NCBI RefSeq assembly: GCF_013090115.1
Contig: NZ_JABFNN010000027.1
Span: forward strand, 306,409-370,408
Length of the DNA: 64,000 nt
Direction: 5' to 3'
From: Flagellimonas amphidinii
Lineage (GTDB): Bacteria; Bacteroidota; Bacteroidia; Flavobacteriales; Flavobacteriaceae
Position 1 is the stretch's first letter. Each line of letters begins with the position of its first letter. Position numbers and translations under genes: made by a program. Under the pieces are notes generated by a model, which saw only the letters and a list, made by a program, of their open reading frames with translations, had not been told where the DNA came from and did not search any database. Below, one piece after another: positions 9,109 through 16,920 of this stretch.

Positions 9109-11004
9109 ATGTTCAAAAAACTAGGCTTATATGCCCTTACCTTAGGAATCATTGTTTCTTGTGGCCCAAAGAACCTATCCAATGATTTGGCCGTTAGCAA
9201 TCCCATTAAAGCGCAATTAGATTTGGTGAATATTCAAGATGACAAGGTCAGTGTGATCATTGACCCAGGTCGATTTGTTCAAGATACGGTCATTTACAGA
9301 TTGCCTAGAGTGGTACAGGGGACTTATGCAGTTTCTGATTTTGGAAAATATATTGAAGAGGTTAAGGCCATAGATTATGACGGTAATGAGCTAGAGTTGA
9401 AAAAAATGGATGCCAATAGCTGGATGCTCACCTCTGCCAAGAATTTGGATAAAATCCTTTATGCGGTTAATGACACCTTTGATCAAGAAGTGGATGGAGG
9501 TATTGGAGAGGAAGTTCCCTTTTCTCCTTCAGGCACCAATATAGAGCCCAAACAGGTAATGTTGAATCTTCATGGTTTTGTTGGGTACTTTGATACCCTA
9601 AAAAATAACTCTTATCAAATCGATATCACATCACCCATAAACTTCAACTATACATCACCATTACAAGAAATTCAATCAGCTCAAAGTGAAGATGGAACCG
9701 CAAAGAGTTCTACTTTTCTGGCTAGTCGATATTTTGAGGTAACGGACAACCCAATGATGTTCGGTGAAACTGAGGTTGAGGAATTTATGGTAGGGGACAT
9801 CAAAATTGTTCTAAGTGTCTTTTCGCCCAATGGAGTACATAAGGCTTCGGATATGAAAAAGACCATGGAAGAAATGATGCAGGCGCAAAAAAAGTATTTA
9901 GGAGACTTGAACAGTACACCTAGATATGATATTCTAGTTTATCTGTCCGACACCCAAAAAGAAGGCTCGCCAAAAGGATTTGGAGCTTTGGAACACCATA
10001 CTTCTACAGTAGTGGTGCTGCCCGAGCAAATGCAACCTGAGGCTTTGGCAGAATCAATGATTGATGTGGTTGCCCATGAATTCTTTCATATTGTAACGCC
10101 TCTTTCAGTGCATTCTGAGGATGTACATTATTTTGACTATAACAATCCGACATTCAGCAAGCATCTTTGGTTGTATGAAGGGATAACAGAATACTTTGCG
10201 CAGCATTTTCAAGTCTATGAGGGACTGATTGATCAAGAGAAATTCTACGCTCGTACGATGGAAAAAATCAATACCTCAAAGTCCAATTATGATGACACCA
10301 TGAGTTTTACCCAAATGAGCGAGAACATCTTGGAAAGTCCTTATAAGGAAAACTATGCCAATGTATACATGAAAGGAGCTTTAATAGGGATGTGCATTGA
10401 TATTTTGATGCGGGAACACAGTGACGGTAATCGAAGCTTAAGATCATTAATGGGAGAGCTCTCTACCAAATATGGAAAAAATAACCCCTTTGTTGACGAT
10501 AACCTAATTGCCGAAATAACCGCAATGACCTATCCAGAAGTTGGCGAGTTTTTAAATACAAACGTGGTGGGAACCACGCCTATCGACTATGACAAGATAT
10601 TTGAAAAAGTAGGGCTTTATTTTGGAGAGGCAGAAGTGGAGACCAATTACATTCAAAACGCTGGGAACATAATTGTTGATGGCGATCCTATCAAACAGGC
10701 AATAAAGTTCAACGAGTTGGTGACTGAAAATAGCTTTTGGAATGATAACGGGGCCAAACCGGATGATATTTTCAAATCCATTGATGGGACAGAAGTCAGT
10801 TTGTCAAGTGCCAATCAGGTTTTTGGCGATGTATTTACATGGAAACCTGGCAGGGAGATTGAAGTGGTTCTTTTACGGGGCGATGAAGAGGTTGTCATTA
10901 AAACCACCACAATACCAACTTACACTAAAACTACTACCTTGATTGAAAACCCTGATGCCACGGAAGCACAAAAACAATTACGAAGTGCTTGGTTGAAAGG
11001 ATAG
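9109..11004 (+). CDS. M61-family (glycyl aminopeptidase-like) metallopeptidase lipoprotein
   Basis: 631 residues. MFKKLGLYALTLGIIVSC is a lipoprotein signal with the lipobox Cys at residue 18. The N-terminal beta domain is followed by the catalytic domain with VVAHEFFHIVTP (HEFFH at 323-327) and the third zinc ligand in WLYEGITEYFA about 30 residues later. A C-terminal PDZ-like region covers roughly residues 510-600 (PDDIFKSIDGTEV...). M61 enzymes remove N-terminal Gly/Ala residues from peptides; here the enzyme is probably anchored to a membrane facing the periplasm. It stands alone, with its own promoter and leader hairpins, and converges on ahcY. Confidence 0.9.
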   Translation: MFKKLGLYALTLGIIVSCGPKNLSNDLAVSNPIKAQLDLVNIQDDKVSVIIDPGRFVQDTVIYRLPRVVQGTYAVSDFGKYIEEVKAIDYDGNELELKKMDANSWMLTSAKNLDKILYAVNDTFDQEVDGGIGEEVPFSPSGTNIEPKQVMLNLHGFVGYFDTLKNNSYQIDITSPINFNYTSPLQEIQSAQSEDGTAKSSTFLASRYFEVTDNPMMFGETEVEEFMVGDIKIVLSVFSPNGVHKASDMKKTMEEMMQAQKKYLGDLNSTPRYDILVYLSDTQKEGSPKGFGALEHHTSTVVVLPEQMQPEALAESMIDVVAHEFFHIVTPLSVHSEDVHYFDYNNPTFSKHLWLYEGITEYFAQHFQVYEGLIDQEKFYARTMEKINTSKSNYDDTMSFTQMSENILESPYKENYANVYMKGALIGMCIDILMREHSDGNRSLRSLMGELSTKYGKNNPFVDDNLIAEITAMTYPEVGEFLNTNVVGTTPIDYDKIFEKVGLYFGEAEVETNYIQNAGNIIVDGDPIKQAIKFNELVTENSFWNDNGAKPDDIFKSIDGTEVSLSSANQVFGDVFTWKPGREIEVVLLRGDEEVVIKTTTIPTYTKTTTLIENPDATEAQKQLRSAWLKG

Positions 11005-11028
11005 CATATCATACATATACGTAAAACA

Positions 11029-11059
11029 AAAAGGGCCCAATCTATGATTGGGCCCTTTT
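11029..11059. terminator. Bidirectional terminator between M61 peptidase gene and ahcY
   Basis: A perfect 14-bp stem, AAAAGGGCCCAATC (11029-11042) and its complement (11046-11059), with a 3-base loop. The A-tract and T-tract on the two sides let it work in both directions, serving the two convergent genes. Confidence 0.92.
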
Positions 11060-11076
11060 ACTAAAACCTAATAAGG

Positions 11077-12393
11077 TTAGTATCTATAATATTCAGGTTT
11101 ATAAGGGCCTTCAACGGTAACACCGATGTATTCAGCTTGCTCCGGGTTTAATTCCGTAAGCTCTGCACCCAAACGGGCTAAATGTAATTTAGCCACTTTT
11201 TCATCTAAATGTTTGGGAAGCATATACACTTCATTATTGTATTTGTCACTATGTTTCCAAAGTTCAATCTGTGCCAAAGTTTGGTTGGTGAACGAGTTGC
11301 TCATTACAAAACTTGGATGGCCAGTTGCACAGCCGAGGTTGACCAATCTACCTTCGGCCAAGACCACCACATCTTTTCCGTCAATGGTGTATTTGTCAAC
11401 TTGAGGTTTTATTTCATCCTTTGTATGTCCGTAGGTTTCATTCAGCCATGCCATATCAATTTCGTTATCAAAATGGCCAATATTACAAACAATGGCTTTG
11501 TCTTTCAATGCTCGAAAATGCTCCTCACGGATGATATCTTTATTACCGGTTGTGGTGATTACAACATCAGCATTTTGTACCACGGTCTCTAGTTTTTTTA
11601 CCTCATAACCATCCATGCAGGCCTGCAGCGCGCAAATAGGGTCAATTTCAGTAACGGTTACGATAGCTCCCGCTCCTCTAAAAGAAGCAGCTGTACCTTT
11701 ACCAACATCGCCATAACCAGCTACCACAACACGTTTTCCGGCCAACATTGTGTCTGTGGCCCTTCTAATGGCATCTACGGCACTCTCGCGACAACCGTAT
11801 TTATTATCAAATTTGGATTTAGTAACAGAATCGTTCACATTAATGGCTGGCATGGGCAATGTGCCATTTTTCACTCTTTCGTACAAACGATGTACTCCAG
11901 TTGTGGTTTCCTCAGATAACCCTTTGATTGCAGCGGCAAGCTCTGGATATTGGTCGAGCACCATATTGGTCAAATCCCCTCCATCATCCAAAATCATGTT
12001 CAAAGGCTGTCTTTCTTCACCAAAGAACAATGTTTGTTCAATACACCAATCAAATTCCTCTTCGGTCATGCCTTTCCATGCATAAACGGGAATTCCAGCA
12101 GCGGCAATGGCGGCGGCGGCATGGTCTTGGGTGGAAAAAATATTACAAGAGCTCCAGGTAACTTCTGCACCAAGGGCCACTAAGGTCTCAATTAACACTG
12201 CAGTTTGGATGGTCATATGCAAACAACCGGCAATCCGTGCGCCCTTAAGGGGTTGTTCACTCCCATACTCTTCACGCAAGGCCATCAAACCAGGCATTTC
12301 GGCCTCAGCCAACTCAATTTCTTTTCTGCCCCAATCCGCTAGGGAAATATCTTTAACCTTGTAAGGGACATATGGAATTGTCTTTGTGCTCAT
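11077..12393 (-). CDS. ahcY: Adenosylhomocysteinase
   Basis: 438 residues, the usual bacterial length. It hydrolyses S-adenosylhomocysteine to adenosine and homocysteine, removing the inhibitor left by SAM-dependent methylation. Signatures: [21 protein letters not shown] near residue 50, the NAD-binding [19 protein letters not shown] near 220, [13 protein letters not shown] near 300, and the C-terminal KPEYYRY with the conserved Lys-Tyr that reaches the neighbouring subunit's NAD. On the minus strand a -7 box TATCTTTG (12445 down to 12438) precedes it, giving a leader of about 35-40 bases. It is divergent from the phosphopantetheinyl transferase gene. Confidence 0.97.
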   Translation of the reverse strand: MSTKTIPYVPYKVKDISLADWGRKEIELAEAEMPGLMALREEYGSEQPLKGARIAGCLHMTIQTAVLIETLVALGAEVTWSSCNIFSTQDHAAAAIAAAGIPVYAWKGMTEEEFDWCIEQTLFFGEERQPLNMILDDGGDLTNMVLDQYPELAAAIKGLSEETTTGVHRLYERVKNGTLPMPAINVNDSVTKSKFDNKYGCRESAVDAIRRATDTMLAGKRVVVAGYGDVGKGTAASFRGAGAIVTVTEIDPICALQACMDGYEVKKLETVVQNADVVITTTGNKDIIREEHFRALKDKAIVCNIGHFDNEIDMAWLNETYGHTKDEIKPQVDKYTIDGKDVVVLAEGRLVNLGCATGHPSFVMSNSFTNQTLAQIELWKHSDKYNNEVYMLPKHLDEKVAKLHLARLGAELTELNPEQAEYIGVTVEGPYKPEYYRY

Positions 12394-12415
12394 ACTTTAA
12401 ATAAATTTACTTTTG
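12383..12415 (+). promoter_or_regulatory. Promoter for the phosphopantetheinyl transferase gene
   Basis: TTTG at 12383-12386 and TACTTTTG at 12408-12415 with 21 bases between them match the Bacteroidota -33/-7 pattern. The -33 element lies inside the first codons of divergent ahcY. Confidence 0.55.
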
Positions 12416-12437
12416 TAGCTTCGCTTTCATAGCGGAG

Positions 12438-12445
12438 CAAAGATA
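12438..12445 (-). promoter_or_regulatory. -7 box for ahcY
   Basis: Read on the minus strand this is TATCTTTG, an exact TAnnTTTG box. The -33 region upstream is weak. It overlaps the predicted transcript of the divergent gene. Confidence 0.5.
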
Positions 12446-12467
12446 CGAAATCACTTAACTTCTAGTC

Positions 12468-13109
12468 GTGCCATTATATAAAACCATTACAGTTTCACCT
12501 ACCACTAAAGTATACATTTGGAAAGTGGTGGAAACTGAAAATGCTCTTGCAGATGGAATTGAACTGACCCCTCATTGCCAGAATAGGATGGATGGGATGA
12601 AATCTGAAGCACATCGAAGGGCATTTTTGAGCATTCGCCATCTTATGGCAGTGGCAGGTTATGAAGACAAGGATTTATTTTACGATGATTTTGGGAAGCC
12701 GCATCTTAAAGATGGTAATTACATTTCTATCACCCATTCACGAAATTTTACGGGAATAATAGTGAGCAGTACAGATGAGGTGGGAATAGATATTGAGATG
12801 CAAAGGGAAAAAATCCTCAGGATTGCCTATAAGTTTACGCCAATAGAAGAATACCGTACATTGGCCAATACCGAAGCTATTATTAGAAAATTGACCATTG
12901 TTTGGGGAGCCAAGGAATCACTTTATAAAATATATGCACAACAAGGGCTTAGTTTTTTAAAGCACATTGATGTATTGGATTTTGCCTTTGATGACTCACG
13001 TACCGTAGCCAAAATCTTATATAAAGGAGAAAGGTCCCATTACGAAATTGAGTTTTTGGAATTTGAAGGTTTCACATGTGTATATGCACTTAAAATGTTG
13101 GGTGGATGA
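12468..13109 (+). CDS. 4'-phosphopantetheinyl transferase superfamily protein
   Basis: 213 residues starting at GTG 12468; no better in-frame ATG exists nearby. The transferase moves 4'-phosphopantetheine from CoA to a carrier protein serine. The two family motifs are present: VGIDIEMQREK near residue 104 (magnesium-binding Asp and Glu) and IVWGAKESLYKIY near residue 145. The upstream DDFGKPHLKDGNYISITHSR matches the substrate-binding part of the Sfp-like branch. It stands alone with its own promoter, 46 bases before the thiamine-binding protein gene. No polyketide or non-ribosomal peptide genes are in view, so its carrier is probably encoded elsewhere. Confidence 0.88.
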   Translation: MPLYKTITVSPTTKVYIWKVVETENALADGIELTPHCQNRMDGMKSEAHRRAFLSIRHLMAVAGYEDKDLFYDDFGKPHLKDGNYISITHSRNFTGIIVSSTDEVGIDIEMQREKILRIAYKFTPIEEYRTLANTEAIIRKLTIVWGAKESLYKIYAQQGLSFLKHIDVLDFAFDDSRTVAKILYKGERSHYEIEFLEFEGFTCVYALKMLGG

Positions 13110-13155
13110 GAGCAGTCTTTTTAGTAGATTTGCCACCTAAGAATTTGCATAGCCC

Positions 13156-13416
13156 ATGAGAATATCCGTAGAACTTACCTTGACCCCGCTTCAGGATGAT
13201 TTTGAACCTGCAATCATTAACTTCATCAAAAATTTAAGGAATTCTGGATTAACGGTTTTGGAAAACCCATTGAGTACCCAAGTTTATGGGGATTACGATG
13301 CTGTAATGGAACTCCTTCAGACTGAAATCAAAGAAGCCTTTGAACTTATTGAAAGGGGACTGCTCTATATGAAAATCGTAAAATCGGACCGAAGCGATTA
13401 TGAGCCCCATTTTTGA
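13156..13416 (+). CDS. Thiamine-binding (DUF77/YqgV-type) protein
   Basis: 86 residues, one ferredoxin-like domain. The start MRISVELTLTPLQDDFEP and the strand LENPLSTQVYGDYDAVM match the MTH1187/YkoF-type thiamine-binding family, in which small homotetramers bind thiamine between subunits. Its 3' end overlaps the next gene, a PnuC/PnuT-type permease, by 17 bases, which supports a thiamine role. It is the first gene of a four-gene overlapping chain (13156-16096). No TPP riboswitch was found directly upstream. Confidence 0.75.
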   Translation: MRISVELTLTPLQDDFEPAIINFIKNLRNSGLTVLENPLSTQVYGDYDAVMELLQTEIKEAFELIERGLLYMKIVKSDRSDYEPHF

Positions 13417-14035
13417 TTTTTTTCTAGGGCCATATCAAGAGAGACAGCTCTCGTTGATTATTTTGGAAGCTACCGCTTTTTTCTTTGGAATAGCCAGTGT
13501 AATCTATGCTAAGAGAGAAGATATCATGGTCTACCCGACCGGACTTGTAGCTACAGCAATAACAGTTTATATTTTTTTTATTGACCGTTTATTGGGCGAC
13601 ATGATGATGAATTTTTATTATTCCATCATGAGCATTTATGGGTGGTGGAATTGGGCCCGGAGAAAAAACAATAGAGAATTTGTGGTAAATATTTCAAGAA
13701 CCACTGTAAAGGAAAAATGGATTGGTGTGGTACTTTTTCTGCTTACCATGTTGGTTACCTTTGGGGTTTACAAGGCTTTTGATGTTGAAATAGGACCTAC
13801 CAACTATATTGACATTTTTACTTCAGGCATATTTTTTACTGCCATGTGGTATATGGCGACAAAAAAGCTGGAAAACTGGACACTTTGGATTATTGGGGAC
13901 CTAATTACCGTACCTTTGTACGCATATAGGGGATGGGGGATGTTTTCATTGCAATACCTCATTTTCACAGTATTGGCCATTCAGGGATATCTAGCATGGA
14001 AGAAAAGCTTAGTCAGCAACCCTCAGACATCATAA
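13400..14035 (+). CDS. pnuC: PnuC/PnuT-type permease, predicted thiamine transporter
   Basis: 211 residues with about seven membrane segments. Family marks include YPTGLVATAITVYIF, MMMNFYYSIMSIYGWWNW (aromatic loop facing the substrate) and WTLWIIGDLITVPLYAYRGW. PnuC homologues carry nicotinamide riboside; the PnuT branch carries thiamine and is linked to TPP riboswitches in Bacteroidota. Here the neighbours are a thiamine-binding protein and, downstream, a riboswitch-controlled TonB receptor, so thiamine is the favoured substrate (inference). It overlaps the previous gene by 17 bases and the following kinase by 40. Confidence 0.85.
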   Translation: MSPIFDFFLGPYQERQLSLIILEATAFFFGIASVIYAKREDIMVYPTGLVATAITVYIFFIDRLLGDMMMNFYYSIMSIYGWWNWARRKNNREFVVNISRTTVKEKWIGVVLFLLTMLVTFGVYKAFDVEIGPTNYIDIFTSGIFFTAMWYMATKKLENWTLWIIGDLITVPLYAYRGWGMFSLQYLIFTVLAIQGYLAWKKSLVSNPQTS

Positions 14036-14598
14036 AAGTTGTTCTTTTTGGACCAGAATCAACTGGAAAAACAACACTTTCCGAACAATTGGCTAGACAA
14101 TACAATACGGTTTGGGTGCCAGAATATGCCCGGGAGTATCTTCAAAATAAATGGAACAACGAACGCAAGACCTGTGAGCCCAAAGATTTATTGCCCATCG
14201 CCAAGGGGCAAATACAATTGGAAAATGAGCTAGCGACCAAAGCAACAGATGTGCTTATCTGCGATACAGACCTATTGGAGACCAAAGTATATTCAGAAGC
14301 ATATTATTTGGGATATTGCGACCCCATTCTAGAAAAGGCAGCTCTAGAAAACACCTATGACCTCTATTTTCTTACTTATATAGATATTCCTTGGGAAGCA
14401 GATGATTTAAGGGATAAACCCAATGAGAGGGAACATATGTTTGCATATTTTCATGATACCTTAAAAAAATATGACCGTAATTTCGTTATCTTGAAGGGAG
14501 ATAAAAAAACAAGACTCAAAACTGCAGTTAAACACATAGATAAACTTCTTCAGAGACATGATCGACTTAAGTCAAAAAGACTTGGAACAATTGGATAA
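13996..14598 (+). CDS. NadR-like P-loop ATPase/kinase, possibly acting on thiamine
   Basis: 200 residues from ATG 13996; an in-frame ATG at 13933 would sit deep inside the permease gene and precede the P-loop by far too much. VVLFGPESTGKTTLSEQLA near residue 15 is the Walker A motif typical of the nicotinamide-riboside-kinase part of NadR; VPEYAREYLQNKW, LICDTDLLETKVY and PWEADDLRDKPNERE also match that family. With PnuC, NadR-like kinases trap the imported vitamin by phosphorylation. In this thiamine setting it may phosphorylate thiamine, replacing a classical thiamine (pyrophospho)kinase; the substrate is not proven. Confidence 0.82.
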   Translation: MEEKLSQQPSDIIKVVLFGPESTGKTTLSEQLARQYNTVWVPEYAREYLQNKWNNERKTCEPKDLLPIAKGQIQLENELATKATDVLICDTDLLETKVYSEAYYLGYCDPILEKAALENTYDLYFLTYIDIPWEADDLRDKPNEREHMFAYFHDTLKKYDRNFVILKGDKKTRLKTAVKHIDKLLQRHDRLKSKRLGTIG

Positions 14599-16096
14599 AA
14601 AAGGGATCTCCAAAGAAAAAGTATCCCAACAAATCAAAACATTTCAAGAAGGAATTCCATTTGCAGACTTGGTGCGGGCCGCTATAGTTTCTGATGGGAT
14701 ATTAAGGTTTTCCGAAAGCCAACAGGAAGACCTGGTTCAATATTTTGAGGATGCCAGAGTAAATCTGGAATTGTTAAAATTTGTGCCTGCTTCTGGGGCT
14801 GCTTCTAGAATGTTCAAGGCCATGTTCAATTTTTTGGATGCTTACGACCCTGCCCAAGAAGAACTTTCAGCATATATTGAGCGGACAGGAGATAAAGCCG
14901 TAAAACAATTTACGGAACAGATGTCCGCATTTCCATTTTATGATTTGATTATGGAAAAAATTAAGGACAAAACATCGAACCCGGGAGAAACTGCCCACCT
15001 TTTTGTGAAAGAGATGTTGATGGAAGACGGACTCAATTATGGGTTTTATCCCAAAGGATTGCTGCCGTTCCACAAATATGGGGAAGAAGGAGCCACACCT
15101 TTTGAAGAGCATTTGAAAGAAGCTGCCCTTTATGCTAAAACAGATGGTAGGGCCAACTTACACTTTACAGTATCTGAGCAGCATGTAGCAATGTTTGCTG
15201 ATGAGGAAAGCAAAGTAGCTCCTAAAATTGCTAAAACAACCGGCACCGAATTTGCAGTTTCCTATTCGCAGCAAAAACCATCTACGGATACCATTGCAGT
15301 AGATTTGGAAAACAAGCCTTTCAAGAATAGTGATGGTTCTATTTTGTTTAGACCTGGGGGTCATGGCGCATTGATTGAAAACCTGAACGATCAAGATGCC
15401 GATATCATCTTTATCAAAAACATTGATAATGTTGTTATTGATGCCAATCTTGAAAAAATAGCCAACAGCAAAAAAATGTTGGCAGGAGCTTTAAGAAAAG
15501 TCCAGGAACAGGCTTTTGACTATGCAGCTTTATTAGAAACAAGCGACATATCAGAAGAACAGATGGCGGAAGTCAAAACCTTTTTGGAAAATGAGCTTAA
15601 TGTAAGATTTTCTGAAAATTTCTCAGAGTTGAGTTTTGATGAACAAATTGCTTTGCTAAAAGAGGGCATAAATCGCCCTATTAGAATCTGTGGAATGGTT
15701 AAAAATGAAGGAGAACCTGGTGGAGGTCCCTTTTGGATAAAAGATGGAGCCGGAAACATATCACTTCAAATCATTGAATCTGCCCAAGTGGACATGTCCA
15801 ATCAGGAGCAGGCTGGACTTCTTAAAAATTCTACCCATTTTAATCCAGTAGACTTGGTTTGTGGAGTTCGAAACTATAAAGGAGAAAAATATAATCTTTT
15901 GGACTTTGTGGATACCAAACAGGGATTCATTACCGGTAAGACCAAAGAAGGAAAAGAGCTGAAGGCTTTGGAGCTTCCTGGACTTTGGAACGGTGCCATG
16001 GCCTTTTGGAACACCATTTTTGTAGAGGTTCCCTTGGTAACCTTTAATCCGGTTAAAACAGTAAATGATCTTTTGAAGCCCACGCATCAGCCATAA
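14558..16096 (+). CDS. DUF4301 family protein
   Basis: 512 residues, full length for this Bacteroidota family of unknown function. FVPASGAASRMFKAMFNFL near residue 75 and FRPGGHGALIENLND near residue 265 resemble the nucleotide-binding and sugar-binding loops of nucleotidyltransferases, so a transferase-type fold is possible but not established. There is no signal peptide, so it is cytoplasmic. It overlaps the upstream kinase gene by 41 bases and is followed by a strong terminator, making it the last gene of the thiamine-linked chain. The tight coupling hints at a shared role. Confidence 0.85.
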   Translation: MIDLSQKDLEQLDKKGISKEKVSQQIKTFQEGIPFADLVRAAIVSDGILRFSESQQEDLVQYFEDARVNLELLKFVPASGAASRMFKAMFNFLDAYDPAQEELSAYIERTGDKAVKQFTEQMSAFPFYDLIMEKIKDKTSNPGETAHLFVKEMLMEDGLNYGFYPKGLLPFHKYGEEGATPFEEHLKEAALYAKTDGRANLHFTVSEQHVAMFADEESKVAPKIAKTTGTEFAVSYSQQKPSTDTIAVDLENKPFKNSDGSILFRPGGHGALIENLNDQDADIIFIKNIDNVVIDANLEKIANSKKMLAGALRKVQEQAFDYAALLETSDISEEQMAEVKTFLENELNVRFSENFSELSFDEQIALLKEGINRPIRICGMVKNEGEPGGGPFWIKDGAGNISLQIIESAQVDMSNQEQAGLLKNSTHFNPVDLVCGVRNYKGEKYNLLDFVDTKQGFITGKTKEGKELKALELPGLWNGAMAFWNTIFVEVPLVTFNPVKTVNDLLKPTHQP

Positions 16097-16115
16097 AAAA
16101 GCTATTATTTTAATG

Positions 16116-16152
16116 AAAAATCCCTTCCATAATATTTGGAAGGGATTTTTTT
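16116..16152 (+). terminator. Terminator after the DUF4301 gene
   Basis: AAAAATCCCTTCCA and TGGAAGGGATTTTT form a long stem with a 7-base loop (TAATATT), ending in seven Ts. It sits 20 bases after the stop at 16096. Confidence 0.92.
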
Positions 16153-16167
16153 GTGACCAGAATAAAA
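16146..16167 (+). repeat. 22-bp direct repeat, copy 1
   Basis: TTTTTTTGTGACCAGAATAA plus AA, identical to 16310-16331. Both copies begin in the T-tract of a terminator and are followed by loosely similar sequence (GTGTC-TAT). Confidence 0.7.
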
Positions 16168-16289
16168 AAGAAGTGTCATATAAATGAAAAGCTAAGGCAA
16201 AGGATTGATTGGATGCATCATCCATCATGAGAATTTGAATTAGTCTGAGCGTAATAGCTTGGTTTTTTTCGGTTGGTTGATTTGGTTGA

Positions 16290-16316
16290 AGGTCGCACTT
16301 AGTGCGACCTTTTTTT
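16290..16316 (+). terminator. Second terminator hairpin in the gap
   Basis: AGGTCGCA-CTTAG-TGCGACCT followed by seven Ts. No gene ends just before it: the preceding 138 bases hold no convincing reading frame, so it may end a small RNA or read-through transcript. Confidence 0.85.
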
Positions 16317-16331
16317 GTGACCAGAATAAAA
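16310..16331 (+). repeat. 22-bp direct repeat, copy 2
   Basis: Perfect copy of 16146-16167, offset by 164 bases, again starting in a terminator T-tract. Confidence 0.7.
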
Positions 16332-16360
16332 TAGTTGTGTCTTATGAGTAGAACACTGAT

Positions 16361-16474
16361 ATGATGATTTATAAAATAGTATTGATTGTAAGTCTGGTAT
16401 CCTTTTTAGTGCCAATTTTTTTGGTGGTTTCCCATTCCCTCGATGATAGAAAACGAAAAAGGAACAGCAATTAA
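16361..16474 (+). CDS. Possible small single-span membrane protein (37 aa)
   Basis: ATG ATG start at 16361 with stop TAA at 16472-16474. The peptide begins MMIYKIVLIVSLVSF, continues with a hydrophobic stretch of about 20 residues and ends with a charged tail DDRKRKRNSN, a typical layout for a small inner-membrane protein with a positive cytoplasmic end. It lies alone between two terminators (16290-16316 and 16551-16576), consistent with an independent short transcript. No homology can be stated from the sequence alone, and no clear ribosome-binding site is visible. Confidence 0.4.
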   Translation: MMIYKIVLIVSLVSFLVPIFLVVSHSLDDRKRKRNSN

Positions 16475-16550
16475 ACTCTTTTGGATGATGCTATGCAAAC
16501 ACTAACCTTTGCGTTATCCGTCTGCGTCAACCGAAATGTTGACCAAGTAG

Positions 16551-16576
16551 AAAAGGCCGCAACTGCGGCCTTTTTG
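16551..16576 (+). terminator. Third terminator hairpin in the gap
   Basis: AAAAGGCCGC-AACT-GCGGCC followed by TTTTTG. It lies 76 bases after the stop of the possible 37-residue protein. Confidence 0.85.
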
Positions 16577-16680
16577 TTTTAAATGGCATCTATCCCGCAT
16601 CAATTGCGACGGATTCCATTATACATGCTCAAAAAAGTCAAATAGTGCGTATATAATTATGAAAATTTAGTGCCAGCTAT

Positions 16681-16688
16681 TACATTTG
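16681..16688 (+). promoter_or_regulatory. -7 box for the TPP riboswitch transcript
   Basis: TACATTTG is an exact TAnnTTTG box. A start about 7-8 bases downstream would begin the RNA right at the riboswitch aptamer. The -33 element is not obvious. Confidence 0.5.
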
Positions 16689-16694
16689 CCCCAT

Positions 16695-16768
16695 CTCAAA
16701 GGGGTGCTTTTTAAATAAGGCTGAGATTATACCCAATGAACCTGGGCAGGTAATGCTGCCAAGGGAAT
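16695..16768 (+). promoter_or_regulatory. TPP (thi-box) riboswitch
   Basis: The conserved thi-box elements occur in order: GGGGTGC (16701-16707), GGCTGAGAT with CTGAGA at 16721-16726, ACCC (16731-16734), GAACCTG (16738-16744), GGTAAT (16749-16754) and AGGGAA (16762-16767). These match the P2/J2-3 and P4/P5 parts of the TPP aptamer. The element precedes a TonB-dependent receptor gene, a known arrangement in Bacteroidota for thiamine uptake. Several perfect palindromes follow before the gene and may form the expression platform. Confidence 0.95.
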
Positions 16769-16795
16769 GCGCAAAGCGCATCTTGGAATTTCTAA

Positions 16796-16868
16796 GTTTC
16801 TATATAGAAACACAAAATCATTTATTAACAAGAATAATGACCCCTTTTATTCGTAAAATTTTACGAAT
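16796..16868 (+). promoter_or_regulatory. Palindromes downstream of the riboswitch (possible expression platform)
   Basis: Two perfect palindromes lie between aptamer and gene: GTTTCTATATAGAAAC (16796-16811) and ATTCGTAAAATTTTACGAAT (16849-16868). A small hairpin ATGCGC-AAA-GCGCAT (16767-16781) directly follows the aptamer. None ends in a good T-tract, so control by hiding the start region is more likely than termination. The second palindrome ends on an in-frame ATG at 16867. Confidence 0.5.
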
Positions 16869-16920
16869 GAAACCGCTTTATTCAATTAATTTCAGGACTG
16901 CGGGATTACCATGCGGTTCA

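Noticed and set aside
15761..16228. 155-codon open frame antisense to the end of the DUF4301 gene
   Set aside because: It crosses a terminator hairpin and shows no domain.
16495..16581. Short frame starting MQTLTFALSV between the small ORF and the TPP riboswitch
   Set aside because: Its last codons are the terminator hairpin itself; composition follows the stem.
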